This document shows positions 49,051-59,953 of a DNA stretch of 64,000 bases, in pieces (the first letter of the stretch is position 1; the number at the start of each line of letters is the position of its first letter). Location: NCBI GenBank assembly GCA_017163975.1, contig JAFFSR010000221.1, positions 2,356,001 through 2,420,000 of the forward strand. The letters are read 5' to 3'. The position numbers and the translations under genes were made by a program. The notes under the pieces were generated by a model, which ran no database searches, was not told where the DNA came from, and was given only the letters and a program-made list of their open reading frames with translations. Source of the stretch: Anastatus disparis. Taxonomy: Eukaryota; Arthropoda; Insecta; Hymenoptera; Eupelmidae.

Positions 49051-49218
49051 TTTAAATTTTATTTAACGTCGCTGTATTTATGCCATCATTTCGATGCTAA
49101 TTAGCGACGGAGGTTTCTCAGTGTGTTTGTATCAATCGGCCGAGAGCGGGATTCGAACTCGGGTCCTCGAGATTACAAATCCGTCGCTCCACCGAATGAG
49201 CCACTGAGACCTCTTTAC
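49051..49218 (-). repeat. tRNA-derived SINE copy 10 with target-site duplication
   Basis: The copy has a short internal deletion in the body (TCAGTGTGTTTGTATCAATC joined). Head and tail are intact. Direct repeats GATATATTTT at 49041-49050 and 49219-49228 mark the insertion. Confidence 0.9.
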
Positions 49219-50255
49219 GATATATTTTGATGTAAGGTAGCTCAAGCGAATTTCCGAAATAAGATAAAGAATTTAATAAAAAAAATCTAAAATAAAATTA
49301 GCATTTGTACTTATATTCAGATCAAAATAAGAATTTTTTGACAAGTCAAAAATAAAATTATATAATTTTAAATCTGTTATAAATTAAAATTAATTAACAA
49401 GTAATTCCATGACATAGGCAAAATATTTACTAAAATCAGAGCTATCTTAATTTACTCACGATGATAAAAATTTCATATGTTTATTTTCCATCAGTTGTTC
49501 ACGTTGAATGCTGTACGTGTTATTATAATTTTTGCTTGTATATACGTAAGAAAGCTTTTCTTTTTATTTAAGAAAAAAAAAATAGTAGAAATTACTGCAA
49601 TAAGTCCATTAATGAAGATTATACCGAGCGGAGAGAAATAAACTAAGTTGTGCCAAAAGCAAATGAAAAATGCACAAAAATAAAAATAGCAATAGAGAGC
49701 GATTTCTTTGCACTTTAAAGAGAAAAAATAAACTAATGGCATGTAAAGCCAAATAAAAACAGCTGAATTTTTAAGAATTGTATATATGTGAAGATAGTAT
49801 TATGAGTTCGGTACGGTGTGCTAGAACAAATAGATACTTCTCCTTTTTGTACGAGTTCGTTTGCCAGTCTTTTAAATAGACGACTCTGACTGATGAGTAA
49901 TGTATCTAGACTTGCGATGAACGAAATAAAACGTTATTTAATATAAAAATGTTTTTTTCATTTCTTACTTTATTTAATAAAATGTATATAATCATGTTTA
50001 TGTATAAATAAAATGTATGAGCATTAAGAAATTTAGTACGTCAATTTCAAATTAATTTGAAAAATAAAAGATGTACGATTAGTAGAAATAATTACGTTAA
50101 GTAATGTCGACAAAATGAAAAAAAAAAATTTATAATATTTTATTAGAATAAAAAAATTTACCATCCTCCAAAAATGAAAAATCTAATAAATTATGGAGTT
50201 TTCTTAAAAAATTACAATGATAAAAACTTATTAAGTAATAAATCTAAAACGTAAA
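49219..50255. other. Intergenic, upstream of Lys/Cys-rich gene
   Basis: AT-rich. A more complex segment at 49800-49930 may include the promoter or a 5'UTR exon of the next gene, but no clear TATA or splice signal can be assigned. The minus-strand frame at 49491-49742 is Phe/Ile-biased and not credible. Confidence 0.35.
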
Positions 50256-51258
50256 ATGCCAAAATCAAAAGATTCCAAAGAAGATAAAAAACTTGCTAAG
50301 CTTATCGACGAAGTTAAAACGCTTTCTAATACTGTCAATAATTTACAAAAAGAAATCGACAATCTGAAATCTGGTAAAAAAAAGGATAAGAAACTTAAAA
50401 AAGTATCTCAAACAAGCTCAGAACAATCTAATACTGCAAAAAATGAAGCCAAATCAAGTTCAAGGTTATTTTTTCATAAAGATAAGAGAACAAAAGAAGA
50501 AAGCACAGGAAGAAAGTAATAATTTTTTCAATCTTAAAATAATAATAATTTAAAGATAATAATAATACACATTTTAATCTTTTTTTCTCAGAAAAAATAT
50601 ACCGAGTGATCAAAGTTTGAAAAAAGTTAAAGCTAATGATAAGGTAGTATATTAAATTATAAAATAATAAAACAATTATATACTAATAATAGATTAATTT
50701 TTTTTTAATTTAAATTTTGCGCATTTCAAATTGTTAGCATTAAGTTTTTAATTTCAGGCAAAAGGCAGAGATAAATCTGTGCAGATTAAAAATACTGAAG
50801 AAAAGGCTGATCAACCAAAAATTATAAAAACTATATGTTACGTTAAAAGTTGTTCATCACAAACGAAGAAAAAGAAAAAAAGTTTATTTAACATTTTTCG
50901 TAAAAAAAAGAAAAATAAATCAACTATTAAATCAAATTGTTTATACGAATGTTGTGCAACTGCAAAGCCTGGAAAATGCGCAAAAAAGTGTCCCTTTCTT
51001 AATGTTAATACTCAAAATAAATCATCGAAGGCTGGATGTTCAAACAATCAAGAATCTCCATCAACTTGTCATTGTTGCGCAAAAAATAAACAAACTAAAA
51101 AATCGAAAAAAATAAAATCTAGAGATTGCTCTCCTGATAAGATTGATAACAATGAAATAAAAGTAACGAATTTCGAAATTGATTGCATCGTTAAAAATAA
51201 AAATGAAAAGAAGTCTTGTAAAAATCAGGAAATAATGGTTAACTTTGATGATAACTAA
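50256..51258 (+). CDS. Lys/Cys-rich coiled-coil protein, unrecognised family
   Basis: Three exons (50256-50515, 50592-50643, 50758-51258) join in phase across GT...AG introns of 76 and 114 nt to give 270 residues. Each exon alone is open in the right frame and both introns carry stops, so the model is well supported. Residues 13-37 place Leu/Ile/Val at alternating 3-4 spacing (13, 16, 20, 23, 27, 30, 34, 37), a regular coiled coil. Residues 141-158 are a polybasic patch around SLFNIF, resembling MARCKS-type membrane-binding or nuclear-localisation segments. Fourteen Cys lie between 131 and 258, including CLYECC, KCAKKC and TCHCC. No signal peptide or membrane segment is seen. The ATG has A at -3. 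AATAAA occurs at 51411-51416 and 51432-51437. I do not recognise it; metal binding is only a guess. It is very likely lineage-restricted. Confidence 0.75.
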
Positions 51259-51530
51259 AAATTGTAAATGATCAGAAAATTTATAAATAATATTAATTGT
51301 AACATGCAAATATGTTCTAAGTAATTAAAAAAAAGTAGTAAATGTTATGATTCAAATTTTTTCAACAACAATTATTGTAAGTTATTGAATCATATAAAAC
51401 AAAGTTTTTAAATAAATAATATATTTCTATAAATAAAAAGCGTTTAATAATAATAATACTATAATTTTTGCATTAAATACCTATTTATAAATATCTAATG
51501 ATTAGATAATTTTTCTATGATGATAAAAAT
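51259..51530. other. 3' flank of Lys/Cys-rich gene
   Basis: The probable 3'UTR runs to one of two AATAAA hexamers near 51411-51437. The opposite-strand frame 51061-51309 is a shadow of the gene. Confidence 0.4.
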
Positions 51531-51690
51531 GAGGTCGTCAGTAGCTGATTTCGTAGAGCGATGGATTCGTAATCTCGAAGTTCCGAGTTCGAGTCCCGCT
51601 CTCGGTAGAATGATGACACTGAAGCCCTCCGTCGCTAATTAGAATCGCAATGATAACATAAATACAGCGACGTTAAATAAAAAAAAATTA
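51531..51690 (+). repeat. tRNA-derived SINE copy 11
   Basis: The tRNA-like head (altered A box GTAGCTGATTTCGTAGAG, intact GAGTTCGAGTCCC B box) is followed by a body lacking about 40 bp after the head and an AAATAAAAAAA tail. Confidence 0.85.
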
Positions 51691-53418
51691 TACAAATAAT
51701 TAACTAAAAACGTATTTGAAAATAGTATTTTTATTGTAACTTATACCCTTTAAATAAATACATTCTTTCTAAAAACATATAAAACGATGAATAACTTGAA
51801 TTTTACATTGCTTAAACAATTGTTATTCGTATTAAATTTATTAAATTCGTATCCGGTATGAGAACATTTCTTTGTTTTTAAAATATTTAACAGAATATTC
51901 TCATTCCGACTTACTCAATTATGATTTAAATTAAATTTGAACTTTTTTACTCGCTTATTTACAATATGACGATACAAACGATTTTAAGATCTACTAGTGA
52001 AATGTATATCTATTTTGTAAAAAAAAATAGATAAAAACAAGTGAGCATGATAATAATAATAATTGTTATTGTTATTCTCTAATTATATTTTTTTATAAAA
52101 ATTTTGATGCTTTGCAAACATTTAATTATTATTTAACAAGTGAAAAAGGACACTTGGAAGATTTATCGTACATTTATAAAAAATACACGCTTTGCACTTG
52201 TATTCATTTGTACAAAATTAAAATTCGTGGAATGTTATTTGAATACAAATTCATTTGATGAAATAAATAATGTGCAATTTTGATGAAAAAATAGTTTTAC
52301 AAAACTTTGTAAACGTACTCCAAAAAATTACATCTATGAATCAACTTTTGATTTACCATACAAACATGGCACATTTTTATATTATTTGTATAGCTGTACA
52401 AAAAAATGAATTTCGAAATAAAAACAAGTGCAACTAATAACCATTACAATACTTCAGTATTAAAATTAACAAATTACATAACATTTATTATTGATCTTTT
52501 ACAAAAATTAGGAACAGTCTCTTAATTATTTTATCATATCCTACAATTAACATTAAATAATTAAAATAATTATATCTAAGTTTTAGTGTCGAGTATATTA
52601 TTTAACCTCTTGAGTGTCTAGAAGTATTTAATGAGCCATAAATTTTAAATCATTATAGTTTTGCTCTGTATTCTAACTTATAAATTATATTGAAATTAGA
52701 GGATAAACTCAAATCTATCCATTATATTTTTCATAATAAACTAAAACTTAAATTCGTTTTATAAAAACTGTAAATATATGAAACTTTAATACATGTTCTT
52801 AATATCACATTCATAAAGAAATAAACTATTCTATTATGTGTCATATCAAAATCTTTTTTTAGATAAATTTAAAAATTTAAACGAAATAAATTATTTTATT
52901 ACTGTGAAACATTATAAAATTGAAAACGTTTATGAAAAAATTAGGAAAATTTTGTGTTGTAGTAAGTTTTGTTTACATTTGTACAATTAACAAAAAAAAA
53001 AGAATTAATTTTATATTTGAAACTTATAAAACATATCTTGACAATTTTTACTTAGAATTTAGCACAATTATTTTCAAAATAATCTAACATACAATTTTTT
53101 TGTTCAATATTCACATTAAAGTAATTTAATAAAGCATTTTTCTTATTTTAATCATTTTATAAAATTACTTTTAAATTTTTCAAGTTGCGCTATTCACAAT
53201 AATATTCATGTTGCTTATATAGATTCGCGCTTTTTTCCGAATATGTTATATCGCTGGAACGTATTTAAATTTTTATCATATACTTCCTTCTCACAGTGCT
53301 TGATGGTTATTAAATGATTAGTTCTTATGAATCAAATTTGAATGAATAAAGTGTAACAGTTCCATCGTGTAATGAGCACCAGATATTTTTCTTAAACACG
53401 AGGCTATTAAGTCTTTTG
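51691..53418. other. AT-rich stretch, probable acyltransferase 3'UTR in part
   Basis: No open frame is supported. The part next to 53419 should be the 3'UTR of the minus-strand acyltransferase gene. Several TTTATT (AATAAA on the minus strand) occur, for example near 52895, so the end cannot be fixed. Confidence 0.4.
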
Positions 53419-53582
53419 CTATTCTAGTTTAAGACTATCCATATGATTCGTAAGTGCCTCTTGAGTAGATTCGTGGAATACTTTGCTCATAACTCCGTAA
53501 GCTTCTTCTATTAATTTTGGCAGATCTTCTTTGGTCATACCTTTTGTTGGTATTGGTGGTAATATTGTAATAAAACTTGTAC
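53419..53582 (-). CDS. AGPAT exon 5 (C-terminus)
   Basis: The exon encodes GTSFITILPPIPTKGMTKED through HMDSLKLE and a TAG stop at 53421-53419. ILPPIPTKGMT is the usual end of the catalytic domain in this family. Confidence 0.93.
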
Positions 53583-56369
53583 CTAAAATATGCGATGAAT
53601 ATTAATGTGATAAAACATTAAATTGGATTTAGTTCGTACAAATTTTTTTTAATAAAAGAACTCTTACAAAGGAAATTAATTTGATTGAAGTTATTTTTTT
53701 AAATATAATTTGACTGTTTCATAATACAAACATGTTAACTATTTTAATCGTTCGAATGTAATTTTATTTTTCTGTTTAATAAAATACAATAGATCTTTAG
53801 GACTTATTAGAATAGATTTTTAAAACTTATTAGACGAAAAAAAGTTTTTATAAATAATTTAATTTTGTCCACAAAATCATCTCGAAAACAGTTAAATCTA
53901 AGTATTAAATAAGTTTCTAAAATAAGCACTAGCAACGATTTAACATGATATAATTATTTTGACTTACCCGAATCAAACTTTTTCAATTTATCATTTATAA
54001 AGTAATATCTCGAGACGACAACTGGCTGAATAGGCGTTTGCGAGTCAATTGCTAGGTGGAATGCGCCTTTCTTAAATGGTAATAAACTCGAGCCCGTATG
54101 CCTTTTTCCTTCAGGATATATCAAAACTCGTGCCTATTACATACATTCAAAAATTAAAAGTTAATTAAATATTATTTAGGATAATTATAATATCTAATAC
54201 ATGAATTTATATAATATTTAATAAATACAATATTTTTATACACATATTAAAATGTAAAGAGATCATTGATAAAAAAAAAAAAATTATAATACATTTTGTA
54301 ATAAAATTAGGGTCTGGTACAGAGAAAAAAATTGAAAAGAAATTTCAATATTTACACCATCCTTTTTTTTTATTTTATTCAACGTCGCTGTATTTCAGCT
54401 ATCATTGCGATGCTAATTAGTGACAGAGGTCGTCAGTGTGTTTTGGAACAAAGTACATGTAACGTACAGTGGTGCTTGTATCAAAATTTGGTCAAAAAAA
54501 AATATAATTTTTACGAAGAATTGTCTGTCCTTGTAGATTAGTATAATAAAGCAATAAAAAATTCAGAATATTAAACGTTCATCTATCTACCTTTCTATTC
54601 CTAATGATTTCGGCTGTAGAATTGACAGTATTCTGAGCCTCTTCCTTCTTAACTCTGTCGATGAAAATTGTGCCCCAAAGCCAACTGGCCAAACCAAATG
54701 TACCAAAATAAAGAACTTGCTTCTTTGAAATGACTGTGCACCTTTCGAGCGTCGGCCAAAGTTCAGCTAACACTGTATCATGAAAATTAATAGATTAAGT
54801 CAATGCTATTTAATCATTGATTATAATACTAGTTAAGCGAGTTTTTTTTCGATTTCTTTCTTTCTAATTATACGCAGTTCAGTTAAAAAAGGTTCGGAAT
54901 ATTTAATTAAATAATTACGCAAATTAAAACTAGGAAACTACTGGTGATCCATATAAGTTTATTGTGAACTAGTATTAAAATTAAGTCTTTGATTAAAACA
55001 TATTGTTCTACTAATGATAATGGAATTAATGAATTTTTTGCATTATAAACTTTTTTAACATCAATGTATCTACTTATAAAATATATTAAAATTAATGAAA
55101 TGTGCATATTTTAATACGTAATTAAAAACACTTTTACGTGTTTGATTAAAATTTTATATTTTTGAATTTATTTAAATCTCATTTCTTAATTTTAATTAAA
55201 AATTTCCAATTACAAAAAACGAAATTAGATTAGCTTTCTTACTAAATAAATGTTAAGCTTTACAACATTTATTTATAAATAATCATAATGAATCAAAAAT
55301 TTGTAACAAATTCAATTGAATGTCTACTGTTTCTTTTTCTTAAATTAATTATCAAACATAGCAAATGAAATTACGATATGACAAATGTCAACGTTTCATC
55401 ACATAATGTCTTTGTTAAAAATTCCAATAAATTATTTTAATCTTTGAAAAGGAACATTCAAGATAATAAAGACAATCTATTTTTTTTTGCCTGGTAATAA
55501 AGTTGAAGCAATAAAAAGCAATAATATACCCACCACAAAGGTCGAGATTACTTTGATGATTGATCAGTACAACTGCACCAGAATCTTTCACTATATTCTC
55601 CTTTCCTCGGATAATGTAGTGGATACCGATTAATTTGGCGGCTAATCTCGCACCAAATGCCGGTATTCTAAATATAAACAAGATAATACATTCACATAAG
55701 TTTTCACGATTATTCGAATCATTACTTTATCTTGACTTGAAAAAAACAACATTATTGTTCAAAATTTATCAAAACATTTAACGTAATATTTGATAATTAA
55801 AACTTCTTAAAGACCGACTTTTTTATTTTTCTAAATATCGTTTACGCGCTCAGCTTAAAAAATGCTAAATAAATATTCTAACTAGTAATCTACATTATAA
55901 CTTGTACGCATTTTGACACCGATTTTACAATAAATAAAATTCTTTTTAAATTTTTTTATAATTTCTATTAAGCTATTTTGAATGTTTACGAAGTAAAATA
56001 AGAACAAGTTAATAAAGAATTTATAAAAGTGTACAATAGTAATTTTTGAAAATTTTTAATTTATTTGACCAAAAAAGTAGAAAAAAAGTGAAAAAATGAT
56101 CTACACTTGGCGGAACTTATTGACGCTAAAAGCACAATATAATTATAATATATTCACGAAAAGAAGACTATTTTAAAACTTACAATGCGTTTCTCCAATC
56201 TCTTATCCTGAAGAACATCAAGGGTATTGGCCAAGTTGCCCATATTGCGCTTATGATAATGAAAACAAAATGTTTTGTATAATATCTGGCGGCTTCGCTT
56301 ACCGCGATAATAATAACCGAAAGAAGAAAAAGTACCACGCCAATGCTACTGTACGACATCCCAAACATT
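53419..56369 (-). CDS. 1-acyl-sn-glycerol-3-phosphate acyltransferase (AGPAT)
   Basis: This enzyme transfers an acyl chain from acyl-CoA to lysophosphatidic acid, making phosphatidic acid in the ER membrane, the second step of glycerolipid synthesis. Minus-strand exons: 56369-56184 (ATG at 56368), 55667-55534, 54772-54591, 54133-53968, 53582-53419. They join in phase to 276 residues, the usual AGPAT1/2 length. Two hydrophobic segments (about 9-27 and 34-53) precede motif I NHQSNLD (98-104), motif II GTIFIDR (140-146), motif III YPEGKR (173-178) and motif IV PIQPVVVSRY (201-210). Catalytic His99 and Asp104 are present. Motif III has Lys where Thr is normal (EGTR). An acceptor sits one base before the ATG, so an upstream 5'UTR exon exists further right. 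The closest relatives are Drosophila Agpat1/2-type proteins. Family assignment is secure. Confidence 0.93.
53968..54133 (-). CDS. AGPAT exon 4 (motifs III and IV)
   Basis: The exon encodes ARVLIYPEGKRHTGSSLLPF through KLKKFDS. It carries the phosphate-binding YPEGKR and the PVVVSRY strand. The donor is GTAAGT and the acceptor TGTAATAG. Confidence 0.93.
54361..54486 (-). repeat. SINE copy 12, body only
   Basis: Tail and body are present, but the whole tRNA-like head is missing after GGTGCTTGTATCA. It is a 5'-truncated insertion in AGPAT intron 3, in the sense orientation of that gene. It gives rise to the open frame at 54332-54541. Confidence 0.85.
54591..54772 (-). CDS. AGPAT exon 3 (motif II)
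   Basis: The exon encodes LAELWPTLERCTVISKKQVL followed by FGTFGLASWLWGTIFIDR and ends at NRK. It has the conserved ER-C-X-K-K segment and motif II. Confidence 0.94.
55534..55667 (-). CDS. AGPAT exon 2 (catalytic motif I)
   Basis: The exon encodes IPAFGARLAAKLIGIHYIIR through NHQSNLDLC. The donor chosen is GTGGGT, which gives LDLC-VLAELW in frame. The GTATAT site four bases on would break the frame. Confidence 0.93.
56184..56369 (-). CDS. AGPAT exon 1 (start codon, membrane segments)
   Basis: Starting MFGMSYSSIGVVLFLLSVII, the exon encodes both predicted N-terminal hydrophobic segments. The acceptor TTTTTTACAG ends one base upstream of the ATG. The donor is GTAAGT. Confidence 0.88.
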
Positions 56370-56593
56370 CTGTAAAAAACAAAGAAAAATCAATCGTAAG
56401 ATAATGAATAAATGTTTTTAAAATTAGTTTTAGAAAGGAAATAGAAAATCGTTGTTAATTATTTCTAAAGTAGAAAAAATAAACTACAACAATTATAATG
56501 ATACAATTTTCAAGAAATCTTACAAAAAAATTTTTTAACCTTGATACCGATAACAAGAATCAACTGGAATTTATATAACAAATGATTAATTCC

Positions 56594-56797
56594 TGAGGTC
56601 ATCAGTGGCTCAGTCGGCAGAGCGATGGATTCATAATCTCGAGGACTCGAGTTCGAATCCCGCTCTTGGCCAATTGACACAAGCACCACTATATATTACA
56701 TGTGTTTTGTTCACAAACACACTGTCGATCTCCGTCGCTAATTAGTATCGGAATGATAGCATAAATACAGCGAAGTTAAATTGAAGAAAAAAAAAAT
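56594..56797 (+). repeat. tRNA-derived SINE copy 13 (full length)
   Basis: Complete head (TGGCTCAGTCGGCAGAGC, loop TTCATAA, GAGTTCGAATCCC), body and A-rich tail. It lies just upstream of AGPAT exon 1, in antisense to that gene. Confidence 0.92.
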
Positions 56798-59760
56798 TAA
56801 TATTTATCTGATATGTAAGATTATTATTCATTATCATTTTTTTTTTGTATTAACTTATATAAAGTACCGTAAATTCTTTTGTATATAAATAGTTAAGTGA
56901 AAAAACTGACCCTGATGGTTACTCAACAGATTGAAAAAATTGTTATTGATAAATATGACAGTATATTGAATTCTTAAATAAAAATGAAATAAAAATATAT
57001 ACATGAATAACTATAAGTATTTTACTATAAAAAATGATATGATTACAATCACATTCGCAGATATAAATAATATTATTTTGAAATATGGCTCTGTATACAG
57101 GATCCATATTATACAGATAGGGCAAATGTTAGCATAATATTTGACTTTAACACAACAATAAAGTTAGAAAGTCAAAAAAATATTCTGAAGTGCAGTAAAT
57201 AGAAAAATGCTAATCGAATTACCAATATTTAAATGAATTTAACATGGAAGTATTAGTACTTTGCTTGTCAAACAGTCAAAATTTGTAAGCATTGTGATAA
57301 AAATTTGTAATGTAACTGTAAAAAAATAATATTTTCCTTTTTTTAATATTCAAAACGTAAAAAAACTAAAATTTTAGTGATAATATTTATACAATAACCC
57401 ATAATAAAAAAGATAACGAGGACACTTTTTCCACTAATGTCATGATAATAGTGTAAAGAAAACTAAGATATTAAAAAAAAAAAATTTTATATAAGGTAAT
57501 ATTTTAGTTGTTTACATTGATGTTTGAATAACAAAGACTAATTTAAACATTATTTATTTTATTATTGTTAATAATATTCGATTAAAAAAAATGTAATAAA
57601 TTTTTATCTACTTATTATCTTATTATTGTTTGATATTAACTATTAATTAATTAGAAAATTTTCATATTAATTATCATAATAATTATCGTAGTAATTTTGA
57701 AAGAAAATTATGTTCACGAATCTTTCACATATAATTTTTTATTAAACCGTTTATAAATTTTATCTTCGCATTTGTTATACTTCAGTACAAAAGTTACATT
57801 GATATTGTTTTTTTCTAAGACGTAAAATTTGTACATATGCAAATTTTGCACTCTAGGAATTTTTTAATGCTTGAAACAAAGCTGGGACTTCAAATACCCT
57901 TTGTTTCGAAAAATAATATAAACACATAGGACGAAAATGGCAATTTTGCATTTTCTTGTTGAATCCCCTATAATTTTGCGTTCTTAATCGATCATGTATT
58001 ATTTTTTCTAAATTTTTTTTCCTAACATTTAGTGGAAATTCAAAATTATTTTTCTCCTTTTTCCTTACCGAGAAGGAGGGGAGCTATAAATTAAAATTTT
58101 CGAGCGTAAATGAATTCATCTAATGTAATTGCTCATTCTGATCAATCAATTTCTTCTACAAATAACTAATTAATACAAACAATAGAACCACTTGAATATT
58201 TAAATCTTTTAGCTTTATAAATTAATTTCTACATTTCATTATCATACAGATTGACATTTAAATTGTTCCATTTTAAAAGTAATTTAGAGTTATCAAATAC
58301 GTTCATGATTATTTCTTTTCTTTATTTTTGTTTTAAAATTAAAAATCACGAGTCATCTTATTATTGTAAAGCTATTATGCAAGTATCAATTTTTATCTGA
58401 ATATATGTGTTAACATAATTAATGAAAATTATGATATTGATTATGAAATTGAAATTCAAGATTGATGCAATATATTATCACTATAAAAAATAATAAATAT
58501 ACTTTTTGATTATACAAATTATAGAAAGGGTTGAAATTCAATTAAAAAATAAATTTTGTTCATCTCTTTATAAATATATAATAAAAACAAATTTTTAATT
58601 TCAACTATAGTTACCATATTAGATAACATTAATTTTCTAAAATTAATTTTTAACGAGTGTCGAGAAACCAACAGAAATAAGTAATTTGCCTAATTGAAAT
58701 ATTACGATAAAGATACAGCAGAATGTGCTAAATAAAATGATCATGATGCGCTAAAACGTAATATATTATGCTAAGCATATACTTCATACGTGTACGTGCT
58801 TGAGGCGTGGCAGAAATAAAACTAATGACACATTGTGGTTAATGCAATCAAGCATTGCAATCGTGTGGCTAAACGAATGTATTATCATATGTCTTTTACC
58901 AAAATTGATGTATGAGATACCAGTATAATCAATTTTATGACAAAATATAATGCGTGCGATAAGGCTAAGACAGGAAATGAGATTCATTACCGTAAGAGCA
59001 AGTTAAAGTTTTAAGTGTAAATGTACACATTTACTTATTTAATTTTTTACATGAACTCGATGGCTGATTTATCAAGACTCAAGCAAAATGGTACGTTCTT
59101 CAAAAGAAATTGAAGTGTTTTTAAGACTTTTTTAAATCGTAGGTATTTCAAAACTTTTATAATGGCAGATTTTCTAAAACATTTTTGAAGTTACAACGTT
59201 TTAATCGAAGTCAACGATAAATCGTAGTAATTTAGTGAAATATTATAAAGTATCTTTAATTAGAAATTTTTTTCGAATTTATTCTTATTTATAATTAAGG
59301 TGATATTTCAATAATGAGATTAATGTACGCATTGCCGTCTAGACACGTGGGCACACGTACACGCAAAGTATATTTTTTAAGAATCTAAGATTTAAGTATT
59401 TATAAAACAAACAAAATTATCAAACAAATTCAATAGCTTTTCATTGGAGAATATTGGAGTTTTAAAAATATTTTTGTAAAAGTATTATAATTTAAATATA
59501 TCAATTTTATTTTCATTCGTAAGTTTTTTTTTTTAATTCAATGAGATTATGTCCAATGATGCGTGATGACTCAATTCTCAAATCAAATGTCAAGAGATAT
59601 TAAATTAAAACTGCTTTTCGCCGGTAGCAGTGCATTAAACTTTTTGCAATTTTTCACACCGTCGAAGCAAAAAGTTTTTTCGAATTAGCTAAATTGTTTT
59701 AATTGATATTTTACATTATTTATATAAAATAAAAAACATAAGACAAAATTAATTTTATTT
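56798..59760. other. AT-rich, probable AGPAT 5' intron or intergenic
   Basis: Nothing coding is supported. The minus-strand frames at 56943-57125 and 58784-58987 lack domains. An acceptor before the AGPAT start implies that the gene's first exon lies somewhere to the right of 56370. Confidence 0.4.
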
Positions 59761-59953
59761 ATTTTTTTTTTTTAACGTTGCCGTATTTATGCTATAGTTG
59801 CGATGATCTTAGCAACGGAGGTTGCCAATGTGTTATGAACAAAGCACATGTAACGTACAGCGGTGCTTGTATCAATCGGCCGAGAGCGGGATTCGAACTC
59901 GGATCCTCGAGATTGTGAATCTATCGCTCTACCAACTGAGCCACTGACCACTT
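59761..59953 (-). repeat. tRNA-derived SINE copy 14 (near full length)
   Basis: Complete tail, body, B box, anticodon loop and A box. The 62-codon frame at 59787-59975 is a translation of this repeat (a typical tRNA-derived SGSVGRAIDSQSRGSEF peptide), not a gene. Confidence 0.92.

Noticed and set aside
55415..55681. Open frame extending AGPAT exon 2 in both directions
   Set aside because: The ends run into introns. Splicing at 55667 and 55534 gives the family-consistent sequence, while the extension does not.
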